DNA of 64,000 nucleotides from Alcaligenes aquatilis (GTDB taxonomy: Bacteria > Pseudomonadota > Gammaproteobacteria > Burkholderiales > Burkholderiaceae_B): contig NZ_CP022390.1 of the NCBI RefSeq assembly GCF_003076515.1, forward strand, positions 868,001 to 932,000, read 5' to 3'. The stretch's first letter is position 1. Each line of letters opens with the position of its first letter. Both the position numbers and the translations under genes were made by a program. The notes below the pieces were generated by a model that saw only the letters and a program-made list of their open reading frames with translations, was not told the DNA's origin and made no database searches. Shown one piece after another: positions 27,480 to 36,172 of this stretch.

Positions 27480-27938
27480 ATGAATGGTGTCAAGACCTTG
27501 TTTGTTTTATGTTTTCCCCTGCTTCTTGGCGCTTGCTCCAGTATCGCCGTTACTTATTATAGCGACCCCGAAGGAGCCACTGTCGTTTGCAATGGCAGCG
27601 TCTATGGTGAGACCCCACTGACTATTCGCTATGCGCTTAGCGATGACGATAAGCGCCTAGGGGTTCTTTATACAGACTCTTGTTATGCGCAGTGGCTCAG
27701 TGGATACCGGGTCTCGTATAGCAATCGGGTGCACCTTCCCCGGATTCCGGTTTTTGGCTATCAAATGGCCAAACGTCCCCTGGGAGACGGTTATGCACAG
27801 GATGCGGATTATGGTTTGCGGGTGCAGACCTTGCGGCAACTGCGGGCGCAACAAGAAGAAAACCGTAGATTGATGCAAGACCAACTTCGGGAGCAGCGTA
27901 AAACCAATTGCCTGCTGGAGGGGAAATCAAAATGCTAG
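27480..27938 (+). CDS. PEGA-like lipoprotein
   Basis: 152 residues with a lipoprotein signal ending LLGACSS and then YYSDPEGATVVCNGSVYGETPLT, which matches the PEGA-type repeat (S-x-P-x-GA-x-V-x-xG-x-xxG-x-TPL). The C-terminal 40 residues are charged and likely helical. CGGAG precedes the ATG at 27480. Role unknown. Confidence 0.7.
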   Translation: MNGVKTLFVLCFPLLLGACSSIAVTYYSDPEGATVVCNGSVYGETPLTIRYALSDDDKRLGVLYTDSCYAQWLSGYRVSYSNRVHLPRIPVFGYQMAKRPLGDGYAQDADYGLRVQTLRQLRAQQEENRRLMQDQLREQRKTNCLLEGKSKC

Positions 27939-28097
27939 TGCTCCCTTGGGCAGGTATTAACTTGTAATATGGCCTCTGACTAAACGTGATCAAGGGGTTT
28001 TCAGACTTGTTCTGATGGGCCGTACCTACTGCTGGCCTTTCCATGGGCTGTGGGTGTCACGATGGCAACTGGCTGTGAAATTGTGTAGCTGACGGCT

Positions 28098-29228
28098 GTG
28101 CATGGCGGATTCATAGCCTTGTTGCGCGTACACAAGTCCGTCAGGGCCTATGCTATTTTTCTCTCTTTCCCTTTTCTGATTGATTCAGCCTTGCCACGTT
28201 CATCTGCTATCTCTTCTCGTCGTATCACTATCCGCGATGTCGCCAAAGCGGCAGGGGTGTCGTTGACCACTGTCTCGCATGCCTTGAATGACAGAGGTGT
28301 GGTGGACCCACTTACACGTGCCAAGGTCAAGCAGATCGCGGCTGATATGGGCTACCGGCCCAATGTGCGGGCGCAGCGTTTGCGCTCGGGGGCGGCCAAC
28401 AGCATAGCGCTGGTATCGTCCATGCCGTTTGCTGTGTCGGGCGGTGTGTCGCGTTTGGGTTTCATGATGGAAGTGGCGGGGATTGCGGCCGAAGCGGCCA
28501 TGAGGCGCGGTCTGGCTCTGGTGTTCGTGCCCCCCTTGGAAAATGCCCAGGCCTTTTTGGAGGGGCTGGATATTGATGGGGCGATTTTGTTGGAGCCCAT
28601 GACGGATGATCCCAATGTGCGCTTATTGCAGGAGCGTGGCGTGGCTTTGGTGTCGATTGGGCGTCAGGGTGGCACTGCGGACAGCATTCCCTTTATTGAT
28701 CTACAGTCCACCGCAACCGCGCATCTGCTGTTGAACCATTTGTGGGAACAGGGGCGGCGACGTATTGCTTTGGTGCAAAGCAGCGCCGCGCGAGACTCTT
28801 ATGCCAGTCATAAAAAGGCCTACGAGAACTTCGCCGCCGCGCACGCCATGCCGGTGCGCTATATGCAGGTAGAGGAAAGCTTGGGTGAAGCGGGTGGGTT
28901 TGATGCCTGCACTCGGCTTTTGGCACAGTATCCCGATACGGATGCCTTATGTGTGCCTGTGGATGCTTTCGCGGTGGGCGCTTTGGCCGCGGTCCAGCAA
29001 GCCGGTTTGCGCGTCCCGCAAGATGTGATGATTGCGACCCGTTACGACGGTTTGCGTGCTCGTACCGCAGAACCCGCTCTGACCGCTGTGGATCTGCATC
29101 TGGAACAAGTGGCGACCTTGGCGGTAGAGCTGCTGTTTGAGCATTTGTCGGGCGATAAGAGCCGCCTGTCGGCGTTGGGCCCAAAGCCGGAGCTAAGGGC
29201 CCGTGCCTCTACACAGTTGGATGTTTAA
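28098..29228 (+). CDS. LacI-family transcriptional regulator
   Basis: Up to 376 residues; the LacI helix-turn-helix begins ITIRDVAKAAGVSLTTVSHALN at about residue 43, followed by a periplasmic-binding-like effector domain. The true start is uncertain: the frame opens with GTG at 28098, but the conserved domain begins some 40 codons later and no Shine-Dalgarno site is convincing. Its stop overlaps by 4 bp the stop of the convergent exporter gene. It is the best candidate to act on the LacI-type operators at 32765-32813, upstream of that convergent operon (inference). Confidence 0.82.
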   Translation: MHGGFIALLRVHKSVRAYAIFLSFPFLIDSALPRSSAISSRRITIRDVAKAAGVSLTTVSHALNDRGVVDPLTRAKVKQIAADMGYRPNVRAQRLRSGAANSIALVSSMPFAVSGGVSRLGFMMEVAGIAAEAAMRRGLALVFVPPLENAQAFLEGLDIDGAILLEPMTDDPNVRLLQERGVALVSIGRQGGTADSIPFIDLQSTATAHLLLNHLWEQGRRRIALVQSSAARDSYASHKKAYENFAAAHAMPVRYMQVEESLGEAGGFDACTRLLAQYPDTDALCVPVDAFAVGALAAVQQAGLRVPQDVMIATRYDGLRARTAEPALTAVDLHLEQVATLAVELLFEHLSGDKSRLSALGPKPELRARASTQLDV

Positions 29229-29929
29229 GTCAGCATAACGGCAAGACCGGAGACGGTCGCAAATATCAGAACCCCAATACGCAGACGGCGTTGATCCAGC
29301 CTGTGATGAACCAGGCTGCTTAATCCCATGCCTAATAACAATGCGGGCAGGCATAAAACGGCGTAGCTCAGGTGGGACCACTTCAGTGCGCCGGAGATGC
29401 CCAGCACGAGCAGCGAGATCACTTCCCCCACCAGAAAGCACAAGGCGACGGTTGAGCGCAGAGTCGCGACGGGGGCATGCTGGTACACCAGAGCCAAGGG
29501 TGGGCCACCAATACCGGTTGCGGTTTCAGTGATGCCGGTGACCAGGCCTGTGGCAATAAACGCTTTTTTACCGGGCGTGAAGCTGGGTGCCAGCACTGAA
29601 GCCAGCACCGCGAGCAAGGTGCTGATGCCGACAAATTGGTTTAACCAGTAAGTCGATAGCACCAGCAAAATCCCCAAACCGGCAAATGTCCCCGCAAAAC
29701 GTCCGACGGTGATCCAGCCCGCACCGGTGCGATCAATCCCCTCGCGTTCACGCCAGGCAACATAGGCATTCAGTGGCAGCATCAGGAACAACAGGGCGCC
29801 GGGTATGGCTTCGGGATGAACCAAAGCCAACACCGGAACCACAATCAGGGCAAAACCCATGCCGCTGGCTCCCTGGATAAAGGCACCTGCCAACACGGCG
29901 GCAAAAGCAATCAGCAAACCAGCCGTCAT
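29225..29929 (-). CDS. TauE/SafE-family membrane exporter
   Basis: 234 residues with about seven hydrophobic segments and the TauE/SafE hallmarks ASGMGFALIVVP near residue 20 and GIGGPPLALVY near residue 140. Family members export sulfite or organosulfonates/organic anions. It is the last gene of the operon with the amidohydrolase and permease, joined by an ATGA overlap, so its cargo may be a product of that pathway. Confidence 0.83.
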   Translation of the reverse strand: MTAGLLIAFAAVLAGAFIQGASGMGFALIVVPVLALVHPEAIPGALLFLMLPLNAYVAWREREGIDRTGAGWITVGRFAGTFAGLGILLVLSTYWLNQFVGISTLLAVLASVLAPSFTPGKKAFIATGLVTGITETATGIGGPPLALVYQHAPVATLRSTVALCFLVGEVISLLVLGISGALKWSHLSYAVLCLPALLLGMGLSSLVHHRLDQRRLRIGVLIFATVSGLAVMLT

Positions 29930-31356
29930 GCCAAGGCCTTTTCTTGTGCTGCGCGACGAGCCAGGTGCTCGGTAGACGGCGCATGCAGTTTGCGGATGTC
30001 TGATTGCGCGACCGCATGACGAGCCAACTCACGCACTTCTTCCAGCAAGGGCAGGGGATCCCAATCTACGGGCTGGCCTTGCCAGAGGCGCAGCTTGCCT
30101 TGGACCACCACAGCCCGGATCTGATCGCGGGCGGCAATCCGAACCAGCTCCCAAGGCAGATCCCAGGAAGGCGTCATTTCAGGCACCTGCAGGTCAAGCA
30201 CCAGGAAGTCAGCTTGCGCACCCACTCGAATCTGCCCAGTTTGAGTACCCAGGCCCACGACCTCGGCACCGCCACGGGTTGCCATGTCCAGCCAGGTCCA
30301 ACCCGCGCCGCAAGAGGAGTCGCCCACCATCATGCCGAAGGCAAAGCGTTGTGCGGCCTCGCCATAATCCATCATGCGGAAGGCATCGCTGCGAGTGCCG
30401 TCCGTCCCCATGCCCAGACGGATGCCTTGAACACGCATGGCTTCGGCAGGAGCGACGGCATTGCCTTTCCAGGCGCTGGCAACTGGGTTGTAGGAAACGG
30501 CGGCATTCAAGTCGGCCAGCAGACGGACTTCGCTGGGGGTGACCAAGGTGGCATGGGCCAGCAAGGAGGCCGAGCCCAGGGCACCGATATGAGCCAGATG
30601 CTCGATCGGGCGGCGGCCATGAGCATTCAGGGAACGTTCCACCGCGACCAGATGCTCGTTGGCATGGGTCTGGAATACCCGACCGGCTTCTTCGCTCATG
30701 GAGTAGATACGATGCAACATGGCATCACTGGCGGCTTCGGGAATAGAGATGGCCAGTGAAGGGCTGATCAAAGCATGGTGCTCCCATTGCTGGAGGTGGG
30801 CCTGGGCGCGAGCCACAATAGGCTCGGCGTCCAAAAGTACCGCGCTGTGTTTGTCGTTGCAGATCAGGCCCAGAACGCAGCGTAGGCCTACGTCAGTGGT
30901 GGCTTGCACAATCGCGTCCAGATCCTCGGATGAACGAGTGCCCGCATCACAAACCGTGGTGAATCCACCCCGCAAGGCTTCCAGGGCAGACAGCTTGCTG
31001 GACGCATACAGATGGCGGGCATTCAAAGTGCTTTCCAGCGGCACCCAGACGCGGCGGAAAATCTCCGAAGGCTCGCCATATACCAGCGACTTCCCATAAG
31101 ACTGAGTGACGTGATGGTGTGCATCCACAAAGCCGGGCATCAGCAAATGGCCGGGTAAGCTCAGGCGCGGCAGCCCGGGGTGACGGGAGGCAATTTCTTC
31201 CACCGTGCCAATATCGCTGAAGCGACCTTCTTCAATCAGCACAGCGTGTCCGCTGACGGGGCCTTGCGGCAACAAGAGATGTTCAGGCTCCAGAATGCGG
31301 GCCTGAGCCAGCTCATGGGATTGGAATAAAGAAGCGTGATTCATGGCACAGCTCAT
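29926..31356 (-). CDS. Amidohydrolase, cytosine deaminase/8-oxoguanine deaminase-like (Atz/Trz group)
   Basis: 476-residue metal-dependent hydrolase of the amidohydrolase superfamily. Metal ligands appear as DAHHHVTQ, THANEH, LAHATLV and GMGTDGTRSD in the proper order. Such enzymes deaminate purines, pyrimidines, s-triazines or related heterocycles. The ATG at 31356 overlaps the permease stop (TGATG). Coupled with a nucleobase-type permease, a nitrogen-scavenging or heterocycle degradation role is likely. The exact substrate is open. Confidence 0.83.
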   Translation of the reverse strand: MSCAMNHASLFQSHELAQARILEPEHLLLPQGPVSGHAVLIEEGRFSDIGTVEEIASRHPGLPRLSLPGHLLMPGFVDAHHHVTQSYGKSLVYGEPSEIFRRVWVPLESTLNARHLYASSKLSALEALRGGFTTVCDAGTRSSEDLDAIVQATTDVGLRCVLGLICNDKHSAVLLDAEPIVARAQAHLQQWEHHALISPSLAISIPEAASDAMLHRIYSMSEEAGRVFQTHANEHLVAVERSLNAHGRRPIEHLAHIGALGSASLLAHATLVTPSEVRLLADLNAAVSYNPVASAWKGNAVAPAEAMRVQGIRLGMGTDGTRSDAFRMMDYGEAAQRFAFGMMVGDSSCGAGWTWLDMATRGGAEVVGLGTQTGQIRVGAQADFLVLDLQVPEMTPSWDLPWELVRIAARDQIRAVVVQGKLRLWQGQPVDWDPLPLLEEVRELARHAVAQSDIRKLHAPSTEHLARRAAQEKALA

Positions 31357-32693
31357 CAAGAATGTTGAAGGGGGGCGGTTTTGGGGGAACGCTGGCCGAC
31401 GTGAATGAACAGATAGTTCAGGACAGCCGCCGTCAGAGCGCCCATGGCAACGCCGTTGGACAAGAGCAAACGCAGTTGCGAAGGAAGTTGGTCGTAGATG
31501 CCGGGGACAACGATGGGCAGCAAGCCCACGGCCAAGGCCGTGGCAACCACATACATGGCGGCATGACCGCGCAGGTCTACTTTGCGCAACATATCTATGC
31601 CCATGGTGCCCACGATGGCAAAGACCACCAGGCCGGTTGCGCCAATGACAGAGGCTGGGATGACGCTGATCAGCGCGGACAGGGGCGAGAACACACCAAA
31701 CAGAATCAGGAACAGCCCACCTACCGCCGTGACATAGCGGGAACGCACTTGGGTGGCGCGGATGATGCCGATGTTCTCGCCGCTGGTAATGATCAGCGAG
31801 GTCCCGAAAATGCCACCCAGCAAAGACGCCAGTCCGTCGCCACGGATCGTATTGGGGACTTGCGCCTGTTGCTCGGCTTCCCCTTCTTTGCCTAGGACTT
31901 CATTCAAGGCAATGGTCTGGCCAGTGGCTTCAACCATGGAAATCAAGGTGAACAGCAGCAGCGGCAAAGCGGCAATCAGATCAAACTTGGGAGGGCCAAA
32001 GGGGAAGGGGGACGGCAGGGCCAACAGTGAGCCACTGCCCACACCGCTCAAGCTGATGTCGCCCATCAAGGCAGCGGACAAGGCGCCCACCATCAAGCCC
32101 AGCAAGATCGCCAACTGGCGGCACATTCCCTTGAGCAAACGGGCAAATAGCACCGTAGACGCAATAGTGATCAGGGCCAGCAGCAAATTGTCGGTATTGC
32201 CGAAATTGGCCGTACCGGGCGTGCCGGCAATCAGCTTGCCGGAGATCTGCGCCAGGTTGATGGCAACCAGCAAGAGCATGATGCCGATCACCAGCGATGG
32301 GAAATAACGCAAAAAGCGTTTGAAGATAGGGACGATCAGGAAGTACAGCAGGGCGGACAGAATCACCGCGCCCGAGGCGGTGGGCAGATCGGTTTGTTGT
32401 GCGATCAAAATGAACAAGATGATGGGCGCGCCACCGGGCAGCATCACAAAAGGCAGCTTGGCGCCTATGCCGGCCGGACCGAAGGATTGGATCAAGGTGC
32501 CTATGCCACAAACCAGAAAAGTGGCGCTAAGCAGTTCAGTGGTCAGTGCCGTATCAAAGCCTAGGGCCTTGCTCATCAAGAACACAGCCGCGATGGGTGA
32601 GGCGGCCATGACCAATACGTGTTGCAGTCCGAAGGCAATCATGCGCTGGGGGGAGTACAGCTCATCCACTTGCGCAGTGGGGGTGTCTTTCAT
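31356..32693 (-). CDS. NCS2-family nucleobase:cation symporter
   Basis: 445-residue inner-membrane permease with about 12 to 14 hydrophobic segments. Family marks are GLQHVLVMAASPIA at the N-terminus and the ISMVEATGQTIALNE motif in the middle, seen in xanthine/uracil permeases. First gene of a three-gene leftward operon (permease, amidohydrolase, TauE-type exporter), preceded by two palindromic operators. Confidence 0.88.
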   Translation of the reverse strand: MKDTPTAQVDELYSPQRMIAFGLQHVLVMAASPIAAVFLMSKALGFDTALTTELLSATFLVCGIGTLIQSFGPAGIGAKLPFVMLPGGAPIILFILIAQQTDLPTASGAVILSALLYFLIVPIFKRFLRYFPSLVIGIMLLLVAINLAQISGKLIAGTPGTANFGNTDNLLLALITIASTVLFARLLKGMCRQLAILLGLMVGALSAALMGDISLSGVGSGSLLALPSPFPFGPPKFDLIAALPLLLFTLISMVEATGQTIALNEVLGKEGEAEQQAQVPNTIRGDGLASLLGGIFGTSLIITSGENIGIIRATQVRSRYVTAVGGLFLILFGVFSPLSALISVIPASVIGATGLVVFAIVGTMGIDMLRKVDLRGHAAMYVVATALAVGLLPIVVPGIYDQLPSQLRLLLSNGVAMGALTAAVLNYLFIHVGQRSPKTAPLQHS

Positions 32694-32764
32694 CCGTGTC
32701 TCCTGTGCTGCGTTGCTAGTCTCTCAAGAGCCTGCCGCAGCCTTTTGGTTTTTGTTGCGTGATA

Positions 32765-32780
32765 AGTAAAACGATTTGGT
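32765..32780. promoter_or_regulatory. Second, imperfect LacI-type operator
   Basis: Matches the perfect palindrome at 32798-32813 in 13 of 16 positions, with its centre 33 bp (about three helical turns) away, closer to the permease start. Confidence 0.6.
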
Positions 32781-32797
32781 TTTAAGTTTTACGTTCA

Positions 32798-32813
32798 ACC
32801 AAAACGTTTTGGT
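32798..32813. promoter_or_regulatory. LacI-type operator, perfect 16-bp palindrome
   Basis: ACCAAAACGTTTTGGT with the central CG typical of LacI/PurR-family operators, about 110 bp before the permease start. Confidence 0.78.
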
Positions 32814-32892
32814 AGTGTATTTTGGCCTTTCCGAAAAGTCGATGTTGAAATCAAATAAGGATTATTTCGCTACGCTGAAATAGCCTGTTGAA

Positions 32893-32952
32893 GGCAGAGG
32901 CAGAGGCAGAGGCAGAGGCAGAGGCAGAGGCAGAGGCAGAGGCAGAGGCAGA
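32893..32952. repeat. Hexanucleotide tandem repeat (GGCAGA)10
   Basis: Ten perfect GGCAGA units in the gap between the nucleobase operon and the cupin gene. The unit length would not shift a frame, and no supported gene crosses it. Confidence 0.97.
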
Positions 32953-33264
32953 TGTGGAGATCAGGCAGCTCGCAGTGAGCTAGAGGCTGCGTTTGTTAGC
33001 GTGGTTCAAGGCCAGCACTTCTATGTGTCCTAGCAAGCCGGATGAGGGTCGCTTAGCAGGGAACCAAGCGATCTGATGTAGAGGCAGGAAGCGGCATGAG
33101 GAGAGCCGAAGTCATCAGAGACTTGGCCATAGTGGGTATGGAAAACGGTAGGGGGAGGGGCCGTGAAGCGTAGACGACACGAAAGAGCGTCTGAACAGTA
33201 GGGATGGCTCACCCTTCAAGCAGTCAGGCACGACCGCCCAAAGGATGTTTTTACGTAATAGGCG
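32953..33264. other. Gene-free stretch next to the hexamer repeat
   Basis: About 310 bp, purine-rich on the plus strand, with no convincing gene. A plus-strand open frame at 33096-33173 (25 codons) and a minus-strand frame of 60 codons lack ribosome-binding sites. The text resembles degraded or structured-RNA-like sequence, but I could not match it to a known element. Confidence 0.4.
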
Positions 33265-33594
33265 TCAATCCACGATGTAGAGCTTGGCGCCCGTCTGGGT
33301 GGAGGAACGGTGCGGTTCGGCATTATCGGCCACATGGTAGGACTGGCCCGGCTCCAGGGTGAAGCGACGTCCGTCTTCTAGTTCTGTCTCCAGCGTGCCT
33401 TCCAGGCACAACAACATATGGCCTTTTACACACCAGTGATCGGCCAGATAACCGGGGCTGTATTCCACCATGCGTACGCGAATGGGGCCAAATTGCTGGG
33501 TGCGCCACAAGGCCATGCCTGTTTCGCCTTTGTGTTCAGTGGGAGTAATGTCGGACCAGTTAACGGTGCAAAAAGGTAAATTCTGAATATCCAT
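33265..33594 (-). CDS. DHCW-motif cupin-fold protein
   Basis: 109-residue single-domain cupin. The family motif appears as DHWCVKGHMLLCLEG, followed by LEPGQSYHVADNAEPHRS, giving the two cupin motifs with metal-ligand histidines. Small DHCW cupins are uncharacterised. Transcribed alone leftward. Confidence 0.8.
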   Translation of the reverse strand: MDIQNLPFCTVNWSDITPTEHKGETGMALWRTQQFGPIRVRMVEYSPGYLADHWCVKGHMLLCLEGTLETELEDGRRFTLEPGQSYHVADNAEPHRSSTQTGAKLYIVD

Positions 33595-33789
33595 GCTCGT
33601 GGCTCGCTTGAAGGGATGATGTTCATAGTAGGCCTGTTTGCGGGGCCTGGTTTGTCTCCTTAGTATTTTGTCTTGATACAGGCAATTTCAATTTAGAAAT
33701 TTGCTGACGGCACAAACGCGTAAAGATCAGGAATACTCGCGCTCAACAGGGGCTCTTCATGGCTCTTGTATTAATAAAAGGGGAAGCGT

Positions 33790-34584
33790 ATGAGTCTGTC
33801 TCAATCATTATTATCTGCACACCATCGTCGACGCTGGAGCGTGTTGGCCGCTGCCTTCTTGCTATCGGCGTGCAGTAGTTTGCCTGAGCAGTCGGCACAG
33901 CGTGAGGCGGTATTGGCCTCAGTACCGCAAATAGCCTCAACCTTGGGTACGCAGTGGGGAGAGGGGCGCGAGTCACGAGCCTACGCTGTTCCAGCCCAAC
34001 GCGTCGAGCCGCAGCGCGATGAGCTGCAATTGGCTTATTCCGATGAGCGCAGTATTCGCCAGGCGTTGGGACAGAACCTGGATGCCCAGCGCAGCATCTT
34101 GCTCGATCAAGGCAAGGTGGAGCTGTCTATCCATGATGGACGCGACAGGCCTTTGACTATTTACAGCCGCATTGGGCAGAAGAACTATCAATTGGCAGGC
34201 AAATCAGGCGAGCGTTACGTCCTGGTCTATACCAATCGCAGCGCGACGCCTTATGAAATCATTGCCACGGTAGATGGTCTGGATGTCTTGTCGGGAAAGG
34301 CGGGTAGCCGCAGCCATAATGGCTATCTCTTGCAGGCAGGGGCCGTGTTGCGCATCGAAGGCTTTCGTAAAAGTGCTGATGAAGTGGCGGCGTTTCGTTT
34401 CTCTCCCAAGGATCGGGCTTATGCCGCAAACAGCCTGGCGGGTGATACACGCAATATCGGTGTGATCGGTACGGTGCTTTACGAAGTGCGCCCGGTGACT
34501 CCGGCTCAACCTGCCGTGCAGTCGCCCAATCCTTTTCCTGCCGATAAGAGCGGTGGACACTACGCGCCCCCACCACGGTACTAA
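33790..34584 (+). CDS. Hypothetical envelope lipoprotein
   Basis: 264 residues with a signal peptide and lipobox LLSACSS. The C-terminal half contains YEIIATVDGLDVLSGKAG and GAVLRIEGFRKSADEVAAFRF, a pattern I associate with conserved hypothetical proteins of proteobacteria. It ends in a short proline-rich tail. Role unknown. Confidence 0.68.
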   Translation: MSLSQSLLSAHHRRRWSVLAAAFLLSACSSLPEQSAQREAVLASVPQIASTLGTQWGEGRESRAYAVPAQRVEPQRDELQLAYSDERSIRQALGQNLDAQRSILLDQGKVELSIHDGRDRPLTIYSRIGQKNYQLAGKSGERYVLVYTNRSATPYEIIATVDGLDVLSGKAGSRSHNGYLLQAGAVLRIEGFRKSADEVAAFRFSPKDRAYAANSLAGDTRNIGVIGTVLYEVRPVTPAQPAVQSPNPFPADKSGGHYAPPPRY

Positions 34585-34754
34585 GGCTTGATCGTTTCTT
34601 TCTTTTGATTGGTATGAGCGCTCTTTTCATCGCGGTTCAGTTCGAACAGCACTGAGAGAGGCTGCGGGGTGGTCAAACATCCGTTTTAGCGGATCTGTCA
34701 TTAAGGCTGGGCTAAAATCGCTTTTTCAGTTGTGTTCTTGGAGAGGGTATCGAC

Positions 34755-35681
34755 ATGAGTGGCTCCTTTACTTTTGTGATGGTGTTGGCGTTTCTGGCTG
34801 TGGTCGTGGTGATGGCAGGGGTCAAAGTTGTGCCCCAGGGCCAGCAATGGACGGTGGAGCGTTTTGGTCGCTACACCCGCACTCTGACGCCAGGCCTGTC
34901 TTTGCTGGTGCCTTTTATGGACCGCGTGGGCCGCAAACTCAAAATGATGGAGTCTGTGCTGGATGTGCCTTCACAAAGTGTGATTTCCCGCGACAACGTG
35001 GCTGTGACAGCGGACGGTGTGGTGTTTTATCGTATCGACAATGCGGCCCAGGCAGCCTATGAAATTGATCACCTGGAACTGGCTATTGTGAATCTGACGA
35101 CCACGAACCTGCGTTCGGTTCTGGGTTCGATGGAACTGGATCATATGTTGTCCAACCGCGAAGTCATTAACGATCGTTTGCTGGCGGCAGTGGATGCGGC
35201 CACCACACCTTGGGGAGTGAAAGTCACCCGTGTGGAAATCCGCGATTTGAATATGGCGCCCGAGTTGCAAGAAGCCATGAATCTGCAGATGACGGCAGAG
35301 CGCCATCGTCGTGCAGCCGTGACCAAGGCCAGCGGCCAGAAAGAAGCGGAAGTGCTGCAAGCCGAAGGTGAAAAGCAAGCGGCCGTATTGCGTGCTGAAG
35401 GTGAAAAACAAGCCGCTATCTTGCGTGCCGAAGCACGTGAGCGTGAAGCCGAGGCCGAAGCCCGTGCAACCCGCGAAGTGTCTGACGCCATCAAGAGTGG
35501 TGACGTTCAGGCCTTGCAATACTTTGTCGGCCTGAAGTACGTGGAAGCCTTGCGTGATGTGGGTACGGGTCCTAACAGCAAGCTGGTGCTGATGCCTTTG
35601 GAGGCTAGCGGCATTACGGGTGCGGTGGCGGGCGTGACCGAGCTGCTCAAGACCACCGGCAGCAAGCTGGGACAAAGCTAA
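34755..35681 (+). CDS. SPFH/stomatin-family protein (QmcA type)
   Basis: 308 residues: one N-terminal transmembrane segment (about 5-22), the SPFH/band-7 domain (VPQGQQWTVERFGRYTRTL onwards), then a coiled-coil Glu/Ala-rich stretch with the repeated EGEKQAA(V/I)LRAE motif at about 210-240. These proteins form membrane-microdomain cages and often act with an NfeD partner, which follows here after 23 bp. Confidence 0.9.
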   Translation: MSGSFTFVMVLAFLAVVVVMAGVKVVPQGQQWTVERFGRYTRTLTPGLSLLVPFMDRVGRKLKMMESVLDVPSQSVISRDNVAVTADGVVFYRIDNAAQAAYEIDHLELAIVNLTTTNLRSVLGSMELDHMLSNREVINDRLLAAVDAATTPWGVKVTRVEIRDLNMAPELQEAMNLQMTAERHRRAAVTKASGQKEAEVLQAEGEKQAAVLRAEGEKQAAILRAEAREREAEAEARATREVSDAIKSGDVQALQYFVGLKYVEALRDVGTGPNSKLVLMPLEASGITGAVAGVTELLKTTGSKLGQS

Positions 35682-35704
35682 GTGAATAGCTGGGGGAGCT
35701 GATC

Positions 35705-36157
35705 TTGTCGTTCATTTTTGATTCCTTCTGGTATTGGTTGGTGTCTGGCGTCGTGCTGATCGCTGCCGAGGTCGTGATCTCCGGTGTCTATTTGCTTTGG
35801 CTGGGTCTGGGAGCCTTGACGGTGGGCTTGTTTGCGGCTGCCTGGCCGGATGCCCCCAACTGGTTGCAGTGGTTGATTCTGGCTGTTGCCATGCTGGGAT
35901 GGGTCGTGGTCGGTGTGCGTTGGCAGCGACGCAGCCGGGCCAATCAGCCTGACATTGTCAATACCGGCTTGAGTGCTTACGTTGGCGCCCATGCGCAGGT
36001 CAGCGAAAGTTTTGTGAGTGGCCGTGGGCGTATTCGGCTTAACGATAGTTATTACAGTGCCACTGCGACCCAGAATCTGGAACAGGGCGCTGTAGTTGTG
36101 GTGTTGGCAGTGGACGGCGCTGAAATGCGTGTTCAGGCTGTTGAGCAAGATAAATAG
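35705..36157 (+). CDS. NfeD-family membrane protein (QmcA partner)
   Basis: 150 residues with two or three N-terminal hydrophobic segments and a C-terminal OB-fold with the VGAHAQVSESFVSGRGRIRLND pattern typical of short NfeD/YbbJ proteins. It starts at TTG behind GGGGGAG. Paired with the SPFH gene upstream, as is usual. Confidence 0.87.
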   Translation: MSFIFDSFWYWLVSGVVLIAAEVVISGVYLLWLGLGALTVGLFAAAWPDAPNWLQWLILAVAMLGWVVVGVRWQRRSRANQPDIVNTGLSAYVGAHAQVSESFVSGRGRIRLNDSYYSATATQNLEQGAVVVVLAVDGAEMRVQAVEQDK

Positions 36158-36172
36158 TAGGGTGTAAGAACA

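Noticed and set aside
32893..32952. CRISPR or coding tandem repeat
   Set aside because: Contiguous 6-bp units without spacers; no supported gene crosses them.
32953..33264. Group II intron remnant
   Set aside because: Some short phrases looked intron-like, but no domain V or reverse transcriptase could be found.
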